Source of the DNA: Balneolales bacterium
GTDB taxonomy: Bacteria; Bacteroidota; Rhodothermia; Balneolales; Natronogracilivirgulaceae
Assembly (NCBI GenBank): GCA_007133875.1
Contig: SLLW01000280.1
Location: 1 to 15,664 of the forward strand
DNA: 15,664 nt
Reading direction: 5' to 3'
This document shows positions 1 through 7,197 of this stretch, piece by piece (position 1 is the stretch's first letter; every line of letters starts with the position of its first letter). The position numbers were made by a program, and so were the translations under genes. The notes under the pieces were generated by a model. The model was not told the DNA's origin. It saw only the letters and a list, made by a program, of their open reading frames with translations, and searched no databases.

Positions 1-1160
1 ATCTTTTTCCGGAGAATAATCCCGGCGGACGGATCAATGGTATCCTCTTTGGACACCCGCCCCGCTCCCAACTCCAGGCCACCCATACCAAAAGCGTAAG
101 CATCGATCGCACCCACATAACCATCTTCATCAGCCGTCACCTCAAAAGCGTGTGTGGCAGCCGGGTAATCGTCCGGGTGGTCCAGATATTCTGTGGATCC
201 ATCCTGCTCCTATACGATATCCCGGAATTTCTGCATCGCGCTGCCATCCTGTACCGATTCCTTGCTTCGCATTATCCCCTCCTCAATGGATGCCGCCTCG
301 CCGCCGAGATAGATCATGGTTCCGGCAAGCTGATGTGTTACCATCAACAGATCCTCCGGCCCCCCGCCGTTCAGGCAGTCAATACTCTCCCTGACTTCCA
401 GCCAGTTGCCGATGTTCTGCCCAAGCGGCTGCTCCATACCGGTCAGATAGGCGATGGTTCGTTTTCCGAACTCTTCGCCTATGGTAACCAGCCGTTCGGC
501 CAGACGGAGCGCCTGCTCCCGGGTTTTCATAAATGCGCCGGAGCCAAATTTCACATCCAAAACAAGGGCATCAATCCCCTCGGCAAGCTTTTTGCTCATG
601 ATGCTGCCGGCAATGAGCGGGATACACTCCACCGTCGCGGTCACATCCCGCAACGCATACATGCGCTTGTCTGCCGGAGCAATCTCCTCGGTCTGACCGA
701 TTAGTACCAAATTGTGCTTTTTTAGCACTTCGACATACCGTTTCAGGTCCAGATTGACATTAAAGCCGGGTATGGATTCCAGTTTGTCGAGTGTCCCGCC
801 GGAGTGGCCAAGCCCGCGGCCGGAGATCATGGGTACCGGTACGCCGCACGCTGCCACGATCGGGGCGAGTATCAGCGACGTCTTGTCACCGACACCGCCG
901 GTGGAGTGCTTGTCAACTTTGATGCCCGGAACATCCGAAAGATCCATCACCATACCGGAATGGAGCATTTCGTAGGTCAGAGCCGCCGCCTCATTATCAT
1001 CCAGTCCGTTCAGGAACGTTGCCATCAGAAACGCGCTCATCTGATAATCGGGCATTTCATCTTTGCTGTATTGCTGGATTAAAAAACGGATCTCTTCCGG
1101 CGAGAGTGATTGCCGGTCACGTTTTTTGCGGATAAGCGAGACAATATTAAATGCTTTCAT
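1..1160 (-). pseudogene. deoA: Pyrimidine-nucleoside (thymidine) phosphorylase, interrupted by an in-frame TAG and cut by the window edge
   Basis: The enzyme family cleaves thymidine, deoxyuridine and often uridine with phosphate, giving the free base and (deoxy)ribose-1-phosphate, in cytosolic nucleoside salvage. The start is ATG at 1160-1158. Visible motifs are the phosphate-binding KHSTGGVGD (residues 84-92), the family signature SGRGLGHSGGTLD (113-125), and R171, S186 and K190 at the numbering known for E. coli DeoA. After residue 316 there is a TAG at 212-210. The same frame then runs on for 69 codons to position 1, with typical C-terminal domain sequence including EDGYVGAI and LGAGRVSKEDTID. 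With about 386 codons visible and a family length near 430-440, roughly 45 residues lie outside the window. Terminated at the TAG, the product would lack the C-terminal domain and is probably inactive. The rest of the reading frame is undamaged, so the stop is recent, read through, or a sequencing error. I see no convincing promoter on this strand. Confidence 0.9.
210..212 (-). other. In-frame amber (TAG) codon inside the phosphorylase gene
   Basis: On the minus strand the codons read GAT ATC GTA TAG GAG CAG GAT GGA. The residues on either side (FRDIV, then EQDG) align with the continuous segment FxxxxAAQGG of related phosphorylases, so nothing but the one codon is wrong. A single substitution from CAG, GAG or AAG would produce it. 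There is no frameshift and no other stop between here and position 1. Confidence 0.9.
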
Positions 1161-1299
1161 ACTTTCGTTGAATTTTTTAAAGTTCCGGACTTCAAAGTTT
1201 AAGAGTCATCAAAAAAATCATATCTTGCGGAATGTTCGACCGGATTTGCCAATGCTTTTCACAATCCGGACCGGTTTTACTTTTTCGCGACTGACCTGC

Positions 1300-1327
1300 T
1301 TGACTGATTCCGATAAGACGATATAAT
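1300..1327 (+). promoter_or_regulatory. Sigma70-type promoter for the membrane-anchored protein gene
   Basis: The sequence TTGACT at 1300-1305 (5 of 6 matches to TTGACA), a 16-base spacer, and a perfect TATAAT at 1322-1327 form a near-consensus housekeeping promoter. Transcription would start near 1334, leaving a leader of about 25 bases before the ATG at 1359. It lies in the divergent region between the phosphorylase gene and the 1359 gene. Confidence 0.65.
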
Positions 1328-1358
1328 CGGACAGAATCTCAACAATGGCAACTACCGC

Positions 1359-2141
1359 ATGAATATCTCGCTGTTTGAAATTATCATTTTGCTCCTCATA
1401 TTTATCCCACTGATCAAGCGGGTGCTGGATAGTATGAAACCGGTTGATCCCGCTGATGATCCCGATTTGCAGGTTGATCCCTGGGAAACGGAGATCGAAA
1501 AAGGGGCGGAGGCAGAGTATCGGCCACACGGCGAATCGGGCCGCAGGACCTATCAGGCCGATGACCGAACGGCATCAGAAAGCAAACCGCAAACCGGGTC
1601 CGGCACCCGAAGAGAGATTCCTTCAGGGGAGCAGTCCTGGGAAGATTTTTTTGAAGGGCTGGAAAAAGTGATTTCCGGGGATGAACCCGAAACCGTATCC
1701 AAAAGAGGGGATACCCGGGGCCAATCGGTGACAGACAGGCCACACGCCACGCAGCAGTCCATGGACAGTACGCGGAGCACTACTTCGGGTGAAACGTACC
1801 GTCACCCCTCTCACGGTCCGGTATTCGGTGATAGCAAATCCGGATCTCCGGAAAAGAGATCCAGCCAACGGTCCTCAGGGGCAACGCGCAGCACGCGTTC
1901 CGCCAATACCGGCCAGTACAAGAATTTCGGGGAGGATATCGGCAAACAGGAAAAAGAGCTTGCCGGTGAAGACAATCCGATTTATGCTACATTGGATGAG
2001 GCCCCGACCGTCACCTATACCGGCACCATCGGCAGGAAAAACGTCAAACGGATACTCGGCAATCCCGAAAAACTCCGGGAAGGTATTATGCTGAAAGTGA
2101 TCCTGGATCCGCCAAAATCACGTCGTGGACACACTCACTGA
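1359..2141 (+). CDS. Membrane-anchored low-complexity protein of unknown function
   Basis: This is a 260-residue protein that I do not recognise by name. Residues 4-20 (FEIIILLLIFIPLI) form one hydrophobic N-terminal segment with no obvious cleavage site, so it is probably a membrane anchor rather than a cleaved signal. Residues from about 27 to 215 are acidic near the anchor, then rich in Ser, Thr, Arg, Gly and Gln, and look disordered. The last 40 residues are different: IGRKNVKRILGNPEKLREG followed by IMLKVILDPPKSRR. This resembles a C-terminal pattern (NPxxLRxxI...ILxPPxxxR) I recall from small anchored hypothetical proteins of several phyla, though I could not check this. A near-consensus promoter lies just upstream, and there is no clear ribosome-binding site. 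A small ORF and an ABC transporter follow on the same strand. Confidence 0.75.
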   Translation: MNISLFEIIILLLIFIPLIKRVLDSMKPVDPADDPDLQVDPWETEIEKGAEAEYRPHGESGRRTYQADDRTASESKPQTGSGTRREIPSGEQSWEDFFEGLEKVISGDEPETVSKRGDTRGQSVTDRPHATQQSMDSTRSTTSGETYRHPSHGPVFGDSKSGSPEKRSSQRSSGATRSTRSANTGQYKNFGEDIGKQEKELAGEDNPIYATLDEAPTVTYTGTIGRKNVKRILGNPEKLREGIMLKVILDPPKSRRGHTH

Positions 2142-2274
2142 TTCCGATACTATTGCCGTGTTCACTGTTCTGGCCGACCAAGACCACTATCTACTAAAGC
2201 AATTGCTGCCTTCCGATCTCCCGCTGGAAATCTGCGATGCAGAAGGCTTACGTGCAAGGATGAGACCTTTTTGA
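2125..2274 (+). CDS. Possible 49-residue small protein with a GTG start
   Basis: The frame opens with GTG at 2125 and closes with TGA at 2272-2274. It encodes a 49-residue acidic peptide beginning MDTLTDSDTIAVFTVLAD and ending GLRARMRPF. It has no membrane segment and matches no family I know. The case for it is positional: its start overlaps the end of the 1359 gene by 17 bases and its stop is one base before the ATG of the permease gene, the packing expected of an operon. The case against it is the absence of a ribosome-binding site, the non-ATG start and the short length. It may instead be untranslated leader or the remnant of a longer gene. Confidence 0.25.
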   Translation: MDTLTDSDTIAVFTVLADQDHYLLKQLLPSDLPLEICDAEGLRARMRPF

Positions 2275-2275
2275 A

Positions 2276-3535
2276 ATGAGTTCCATATCCACCCACAAAA
2301 TCCCGAAAAAATACGTAACTCCGGCCCGTCGTGTGATGGCGGTTGTGCCTGGGCTCGTACTGATACTTGCCCTTGGCTGGCTGAGCCACGACCTCTCGCC
2401 GAATGAACGGGTTGTATTGCTCCGCTATATGGCGATGGCCTTTGCCGGTGTCATGGCATTTGTCACCCCTCATCTGCTTTTTCCGGACACCGACAAAACC
2501 CTGATTCTGCAGCTGAATCTCTCGCCGCGCCACCTCTTCCTGCACCATTTGGTCAAACTCCGGCCCTTGTGGATTTTTGCCACAGCAGCACTCCTGGTGA
2601 TCGCGTTCGGTGATGTAAGCAACCCGGCCGGGTACGTTACCGAAAAGCTGCAGCTCTTCGGAACCGGTATTATAGCTCTGAGCGCCATCATCCTATATGC
2701 GCTTTACCGTTTTGTGACCATAGGTGAGCTGTCTCAGCGCTGGAATGAGGGGAAAATCGGCCGGAAGATGTTTACTTCGATGGAAAAAATCGGGAAAAGT
2801 ACACCGGTGGGTGCCGGTATGTATCCGACATTCATCAGCACCATACTTGTTACATTTGTCGGGATGATGAGTGTGGTAATCGCTGCTGCCATCCCGCATC
2901 CGATCCTCACCATCACACCGTTTGTCCTCTTTGCCGGATACGCCGGTTTGCAGCTTTACCATCAGGGATCACATTATGACCGGCTCTATTATCAAAGTGA
3001 TGCTTTTTATGATGAGCTGTTTACCAACCCTTCAACGGGGATGCGCGATTCGCGGGAACCGGCGGGTTACGAGGCAATATACTGGGTTCCGCAGCGATGG
3101 CGTCCGGCCGTCTGGAGCCAGATTATCCAACTCGACCGGAAACGTCCCATGGGCCGTATCATCGCCCTGCTCAGTTTTACCTACTGGCTTTTGATCTGGC
3201 TTGGCGTCCCGGAAGCGTGGTTCTCCGGCTGGCTGGTATTCTGGGTCTTTTCCAAAAATATGCTGGCCTGGCCCGCTTCGGATTCCCGGATCTCCCCACC
3301 GGTTTTTCATTGGTGGATGATGCCTCCTCACGACTGGGTCATTGCCCGGTTTTTCATGCAGATTCGCTGGACATTAACGCTGTTTCTGACCATTGGTATT
3401 GCGGCGGTTATGTCCGGAGCGGTCGCATGGACCGAAGTATTTGCCTGGACTCTTTTTGACCTGGTGATATCGGCCGGAACAGCCTGGATGATCACGCGCA
3501 GCAATGAGTATGTTTTCCAAAAAAAATTCATATGA
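2276..3535 (+). CDS. ABC transporter permease, ABC-2-like integral membrane protein
   Basis: This 419-residue protein is strongly hydrophobic. I count about ten membrane segments, near residues 21-38, 51-69, 97-112, 127-147, 186-206, 209-228, 294-310, 314-332, 363-381 and 385-404. A long soluble, charged and aromatic-rich loop lies between about 229 and 290. There is no signal peptide and no substrate-binding domain. Its last four bases overlap the ATPase gene start (ATGA at 3532-3535), so translation of the two is probably coupled and they form one transporter. The topology suits an exporter or ABC-2-type permease, but the sequence gives no substrate. A possible ribosome-binding sequence AAGGA at 2256-2260 is too far from the ATG to be convincing. 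Confidence 0.8.
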   Translation: MSSISTHKIPKKYVTPARRVMAVVPGLVLILALGWLSHDLSPNERVVLLRYMAMAFAGVMAFVTPHLLFPDTDKTLILQLNLSPRHLFLHHLVKLRPLWIFATAALLVIAFGDVSNPAGYVTEKLQLFGTGIIALSAIILYALYRFVTIGELSQRWNEGKIGRKMFTSMEKIGKSTPVGAGMYPTFISTILVTFVGMMSVVIAAAIPHPILTITPFVLFAGYAGLQLYHQGSHYDRLYYQSDAFYDELFTNPSTGMRDSREPAGYEAIYWVPQRWRPAVWSQIIQLDRKRPMGRIIALLSFTYWLLIWLGVPEAWFSGWLVFWVFSKNMLAWPASDSRISPPVFHWWMMPPHDWVIARFFMQIRWTLTLFLTIGIAAVMSGAVAWTEVFAWTLFDLVISAGTAWMITRSNEYVFQKKFI

Positions 3536-4173
3536 GTGACTTTTTATCAGTAAAAAATGTATCAAAGCGTTACGGAACCGGGCCAATGGTGATCTCGGGT
3601 CTGAACCACCATTTTCAGAAAGGGGTTGCGGCCGGCCTTGTGGGTGCTAACGGATCCGGGAAAACGACCTTTCTGAGACTACTGTCGGTTACCGCATTTC
3701 CGACCGAGGGGGATATCACATTCCGGGGAAAATCGATCTACAACAATCCGCACGAATTCCTGGGTCATATCGGCATCGTAACGGATGCCACAGACCTGCC
3801 TGTTTACCTGAGTGCCAATGAGTTGATGGAATGGACCCTGCGGGCGCGAAACAAGTGGGACGATAAGGAATCCCCCCGAAATATGGACAAACTTTTTGAA
3901 CGGCTGCAGTTTGACGAGCGTCGCGAAAACCTGATCGGGACCTATTCGAGCGGTATGCTGCAGAAGGCGATGCTCGCCTGCAGCCTGATCACCCGTCCGG
4001 ACATTATGCTTCTGGACGAGCCATTCCGGGCTCTTGATGAAGAGAGCAAAAAAGCGGCACTCATTTTGCTGGAAGAGTTCAAAAGTGAGGGCGGTACCAT
4101 TTTGGTTTCAAGCCACCTGCAGGGAAGCCTGACCGATCTTTGCGATGAATACATCACATTTCCGGTGAGATAA
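3532..4173 (+). CDS. ABC transporter ATP-binding protein
   Basis: This 213-residue protein is a single nucleotide-binding domain that would power the permease encoded immediately upstream. Walker A is GANGSGKT (residues 38-45), the ABC signature is the variant YSSGM (138-142), Walker B is IMLLDE (158-163), the D-loop is ALD (167-169) and the switch histidine is H195 in SSH. The Q-loop region reads GIVTDATDLP (81-90) and has no glutamine where one is usual, which is uncommon though not unknown in ABC-2 ATPases. The length is that of a minimal, single-domain ATPase without a C-terminal regulatory extension. The start overlaps the permease stop. The gene ends with TAA and converges with the TatD gene across only 30 bases, in which I see no clear terminator hairpin. 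Confidence 0.9.
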   Translation: MSDFLSVKNVSKRYGTGPMVISGLNHHFQKGVAAGLVGANGSGKTTFLRLLSVTAFPTEGDITFRGKSIYNNPHEFLGHIGIVTDATDLPVYLSANELMEWTLRARNKWDDKESPRNMDKLFERLQFDERRENLIGTYSSGMLQKAMLACSLITRPDIMLLDEPFRALDEESKKAALILLEEFKSEGGTILVSSHLQGSLTDLCDEYITFPVR

Positions 4174-4203
4174 GCTTTTGCCATCCGGGGGGTTGTCGTT
4201 CGA

Positions 4204-4965
4204 TTATTGCAGACCAAACAGCCGGAATGCATTTTGGGAAGTGATGCGGTCCAGCTCATCCACGGTCAGGCCGTGTAAACCGGCCAGTTTTTGAGCTGTA
4301 TACTTCATAAAGGACGGTTCGTTCCTTTTACCACGTTTCGGGTCAGGTGCCAGATAAGGCGCATCGGTTTCCAGCAACAGGTGACTGACCGGCAGGTTTT
4401 TCACGACCTTGTCCACACCGGCATTTTTGAAAGTAACCACGCCGCCAATGCCCAGATGAAAATTGAGATCCAGGGCGCGTTTTGCCTCATCCGGTGTCCC
4501 ATTAAAACAGTGCCATATGCCCGAAAGACGCCCGTCCTGCTCATCGGTAATGATATCCAGCAGATCGGCCGTGCTGTCACGGTTGTGGAGAATAACCGGT
4601 TTTTTCAACTCCCGGGCGACGTTGCAGTGGCTCCGCAGGCTCCTCTTTTGCTCGTCGATGTGTTCTTTTGACCAGTAATAATCCAGGCCGGTTTCCCCAA
4701 TGGCGATGATCTCATCAGAGGATGCCAGGCCGGCAAGCTTCATCTCCGGATCACCCTGGCTCCCGTCAACTTCACAGGGATGTACACCAGCCATTTTATG
4801 GAACCGGATATCGGGATGGTGCATGTCATCCATTTGGGGAAGCGAATCAAAATCTATGGCCGGCATGAATATGTCGGTGATATTCGCATCGGATGCCCGC
4901 TGAAGGACCTCATCCAGATCGTCACGAAACAGGGGAAGGTAGATATGGGAGTGCGTATCGATCAT
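4204..4965 (-). CDS. tatD: TatD-family metal-dependent DNase/hydrolase
   Basis: This 253-residue amidohydrolase-fold protein is of normal TatD length. TatD enzymes are cytosolic, metal-dependent 3'-5' exonucleases linked to DNA repair and DNA degradation. The metal ligands are all present: H5 and H7 in DTHSH near the N-terminus, E91 in GETGLDYY, H127 in ILHNRD, H152 in WHCF and D201 in ETDAPYL. The conserved SFMKYTAQ-like helix follows near residue 218. The ATG at 4965-4963 is the natural start, because the family begins two or three residues before the DTHxH motif. The gene faces the ABC pair and is divergent from recA, separated from it by 354 bp. Its placement beside recA is at least consistent with a DNA-metabolism role. 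A more specific substrate cannot be assigned. Confidence 0.95.
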   Translation of the reverse strand: MIDTHSHIYLPLFRDDLDEVLQRASDANITDIFMPAIDFDSLPQMDDMHHPDIRFHKMAGVHPCEVDGSQGDPEMKLAGLASSDEIIAIGETGLDYYWSKEHIDEQKRSLRSHCNVARELKKPVILHNRDSTADLLDIITDEQDGRLSGIWHCFNGTPDEAKRALDLNFHLGIGGVVTFKNAGVDKVVKNLPVSHLLLETDAPYLAPDPKRGKRNEPSFMKYTAQKLAGLHGLTVDELDRITSQNAFRLFGLQ

Positions 4966-4986
4966 ATGAAGCCAAATCCGGTTGTA

Positions 4987-5239
4987 TGGATTTCAGTTTT
5001 TATTAGTGCTGCAAAACGATTACCCTTCTGCCAAAGGTTCGAATTACAAGTGGTGTTATCATTTCATCCAGCCGGCACGTTGCCTGGTAAATATAGGCAT
5101 CTGAACTGCCGATATCGAGTTGAATCCGATGAGCGATATGTGACAAACTGGATCCATTCGGAGATCTTTTGGGTGGATTTCTCACAAAATGGATTGTAAG
5201 TTTTTATACGGATCCTTCTCTAATGGGCAGGTGGATTTC
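4987..5239 (+). repeat. Three copies of TGGATTTC in the tatD-recA intergenic region
   Basis: The 354-bp stretch 4966-5319 contains no gene I can support. TGGATTTC occurs at 4987-4994, 5174-5181 and 5232-5239. The last two copies extend to the 10-mer GGTGGATTTC (5172-5181 and 5230-5239), and a partial copy, TGGATT, lies at 5190-5195. All are on the same strand, upstream of the recA promoter. They could be regulator-binding sites or a coincidence. I see no E. coli- or Bacillus-type LexA box (CTGTN8ACAG or GAACN4GTTC). Confidence 0.3.
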
Positions 5240-5250
5240 AATTCCTCTTT

Positions 5251-5279
5251 TTGGTATTCACAAAAAAAGCATATATATT
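5251..5279 (+). promoter_or_regulatory. Probable recA promoter
   Basis: TTGGTA at 5251-5256, a 17-base spacer and TATATT at 5274-5279 form a reasonable sigma70-type promoter. Transcription would start around 5286 and leave a leader of about 34 bases before the recA ATG. The surrounding sequence is strongly AT-rich compared with the genes, as expected for a promoter region. Confidence 0.5.
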
Positions 5280-5308
5280 CAAACATATTTTACACATATA
5301 CCCTCAAT

Positions 5309-5312
5309 GGAG
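5309..5312 (+). promoter_or_regulatory. Ribosome-binding site of recA
   Basis: GGAG ends seven bases before the recA ATG at 5320. It is the clearest Shine-Dalgarno sequence in the window; most other genes here have none, so recA may be translated unusually efficiently. Confidence 0.6.
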
Positions 5313-5319
5313 TTAATAC

Positions 5320-6438
5320 ATGGCTGATAACGAACGTCTGAAAGCGATAGATCTGGCAGTGGGTCAGATTGAAAAGCAACATGGCAAAGGAACCATCATG
5401 CGTCTGGGTGACCAGCCTATTGCAAATATCCCCTGCATATCCACCGGTTCCATGATGGTGGATCACGTGTTGGGCGTCGGCGGACTTCCCCGGGGCCGCA
5501 TTACCGAGATTTACGGGCCCGAATCGAGTGGTAAAACAACGCTGGCACTGCATGTAATTGCGGAAGCACAGCGGGCCGGCGGACATGCTGCCATCATTGA
5601 TGCTGAGCACGCATTTGATCCGAAATATGGCAAGGCACTTGGCATAAAAATTGATGAATTACTGATCTCGCAACCGGACAATGGGGAACAGGCACTTGAA
5701 ATTGCGGAGACCCTTATCCGCTCGGCAGCTCTGGACGTAGTGGTCATTGACTCCGTAGCTGCGCTGGTACCCCGTGCCGAACTGGACGGAGAAATGGGAG
5801 ACTCACAAGTTGGCCTGCAGGCCCGGTTGATGTCCCAGGCTTTGAGGAAGCTGACCGGAGTGGTTAACCGGACACACACATCGGTAATCTTCATAAATCA
5901 GTTGCGAGAGAAGATCGGTGTGATGTTTGGAAACCCGGAAACAACCACGGGTGGGAAAGCCCTCAAGTTCTACTCGTCGGTACGTATCGACATTCGTCGT
6001 ATTGGGGCGATCAAACGCGGGGATGAAGTCATTGGAAACCGAACCAAAGTGAAGATTGTCAAAAACAAGGTGGCACCACCTTTCAAGGTTTGTGAGTTCA
6101 ATATCATGTACGGCAAAGGTATTTCACGGGTCGCCGAGTTGCTTGACCTTGCCGTAGAATATGACATTGTCCAGAAGCGGGGCAGTTGGTACCGGTATGA
6201 CGGTGAGCCTATCGGGCAGGGAACCGATTCGGCCATCCAGTTTCTGCAGGAAGATGCCGCACTGGCAGAAAAAATCGAGAAGATTGTCCGGAATAAGCTG
6301 ATGCCGGAACACTACCCCGAAAACGGTCAGGAGACAGCCACTGCAAAGGATTCCAAAAAGAAGGATTCGGCTCCCTCCGGAAATTCGGCGGAATCTTCAC
6401 CACAGGAGAATCTAACAGGGGTGTCCGGAAAAAAATAG
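5320..6438 (+). CDS. recA: Recombinase RecA
   Basis: RecA polymerises on single-stranded DNA, drives ATP-dependent strand exchange in recombinational repair and, where an SOS system exists, stimulates LexA self-cleavage. The 372-residue product has every key element: Walker A GPESSGKT (residues 66-73), catalytic E96 in DAEHAF, Walker B-type VVVIDS (140-145), loop L1 around EMGDSQVG (158-165), Q194 in INQLREKIG, and loop L2 around [14 protein letters not shown] (203-216). Numbering matches E. coli RecA closely. The C-terminal tail from about residue 333 is Ser/Lys/Glu-rich rather than strongly acidic as in E. coli. A GGAG ribosome-binding site and a promoter lie upstream. The gene ends in TAG. 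recX follows 84 bases later in the same reading frame, with no other stop codon between. Confidence 0.98.
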   Translation: MADNERLKAIDLAVGQIEKQHGKGTIMRLGDQPIANIPCISTGSMMVDHVLGVGGLPRGRITEIYGPESSGKTTLALHVIAEAQRAGGHAAIIDAEHAFDPKYGKALGIKIDELLISQPDNGEQALEIAETLIRSAALDVVVIDSVAALVPRAELDGEMGDSQVGLQARLMSQALRKLTGVVNRTHTSVIFINQLREKIGVMFGNPETTTGGKALKFYSSVRIDIRRIGAIKRGDEVIGNRTKVKIVKNKVAPPFKVCEFNIMYGKGISRVAELLDLAVEYDIVQKRGSWYRYDGEPIGQGTDSAIQFLQEDAALAEKIEKIVRNKLMPEHYPENGQETATAKDSKKKDSAPSGNSAESSPQENLTGVSGKK

Positions 6439-6460
6439 TCCGAACCCCGTACCACAAAGA

Positions 6461-6492
6461 GAGCAGCGGCCATCAAAACCGTTGCTCCTTTT
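6461..6492 (+). terminator. Hairpin with short U-run between recA and recX, possible attenuating terminator
   Basis: GAGCAGCGG at 6461-6469 pairs with CCGTTGCTC at 6479-6487 over nine base pairs, including one G-U pair, around a nine-base loop. CTTTT follows at 6488-6492. The U-run is short, so termination would be partial. In E. coli a leaky terminator between recA and recX keeps RecX levels far below RecA, and this hairpin could serve the same purpose. Confidence 0.5.
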
Positions 6493-6522
6493 CACGGCCA
6501 ATGCCCGTTTCATTTGAACGGT

Positions 6523-7197
6523 ATGGAAGAAATCCCTGATGAACTCCCCGGTCGCTGTACCGATATTACCACGCAAAAAAAGAACAGTAACCGGGTATCC
6601 CTGTTTGTAGACGATACATTTATTGGTGGATTTTACAGGGATGTCGTGGAAAAAGCAGGTATCCGAAAAGGTGTGCATATAACTCCCGAATGTTATGAGC
6701 TCCTGCTTCGGGAAGAGCAGAGTATTACGCTTCAGGAGCAGGTCTATCGTTGGCTGGGAATGCGCAACCACAGTTCCGGAGAACTCCGGAAAAAAGCGCT
6801 GATCAAAGGTTACTCCGGGGACGATATCACCAAAGTACTCGAAATGACCAAGGCGAAGGGATATATTGACGATGCTCTCTTTGCCAGGCAGTTTGCTGAG
6901 GAAAAAAGCCGGACAAAAACATGGGGGCCAGTCAAAATTCGTGCGGCTTTATCCCAAAAAGGGATAAAAAAACTGTATATTGATGCTGCCCTGGATGGGC
7001 TGTTTGATGACGATTCCGTTCTTCATGATCTCTTTACTGCCTCTCGTGCCGTAAAGAAAAACGTATTGAAAACAGAAAACGGAATCAAGCGTAAGAAAAA
7101 GCTAGTGGACTTTCTTATTAGGAGAGGTTTTCCGGCCCATCTGGTGTTTGAAAAATCGGATGACCTGCTAAAAAAGCTTGAGCATGAAGAAACTTAA
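6523..7197 (+). CDS. recX: Regulatory protein RecX
   Basis: RecX binds RecA filaments and limits their growth and ATPase activity. Residues 1-65 of this 224-residue protein form a variable N-terminal region, and helical RecX repeats follow. The best-preserved elements are the first repeat, with QVYRWLGMRNHSSGELRKK (72-90), and the GYIDDALFARQF segment (113-124) followed by a WGPVKIRAAL motif (134-143). The C-terminal third is lysine-rich. I chose ATG at 6523. A TTG at 6514 would add three residues, and neither start has a ribosome-binding site. The gene lies just downstream of recA, the usual place for recX, and overlaps the next gene by 14 bases. The hairpin upstream suggests it is expressed at a lower level than recA. 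Confidence 0.9.
   Translation: MEEIPDELPGRCTDITTQKKNSNRVSLFVDDTFIGGFYRDVVEKAGIRKGVHITPECYELLLREEQSITLQEQVYRWLGMRNHSSGELRKKALIKGYSGDDITKVLEMTKAKGYIDDALFARQFAEEKSRTKTWGPVKIRAALSQKGIKKLYIDAALDGLFDDDSVLHDLFTASRAVKKNVLKTENGIKRKKKLVDFLIRRGFPAHLVFEKSDDLLKKLEHEET

Noticed and set aside
1240..1269. Inverted repeat CCGGATT (1240-1246) / AATCCGG (1263-1269) between the divergent genes
   Set aside because: Seven-base arms around a 16-base loop are weak, no U-run follows, and CCGGAT-type words are common throughout this genome segment.
1218..1529. A 103-codon minus-strand frame across the promoter and start of the anchored protein gene
   Set aside because: It overlaps a strong plus-strand promoter and start; the peptide shows no domain and has no plausible upstream signals.
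4780..5199. A 139-codon plus-strand frame running from inside tatD into the recA upstream region
   Set aside because: Its first third is antisense to tatD and the rest crosses AT-rich noncoding sequence; the peptide has no recognisable features.
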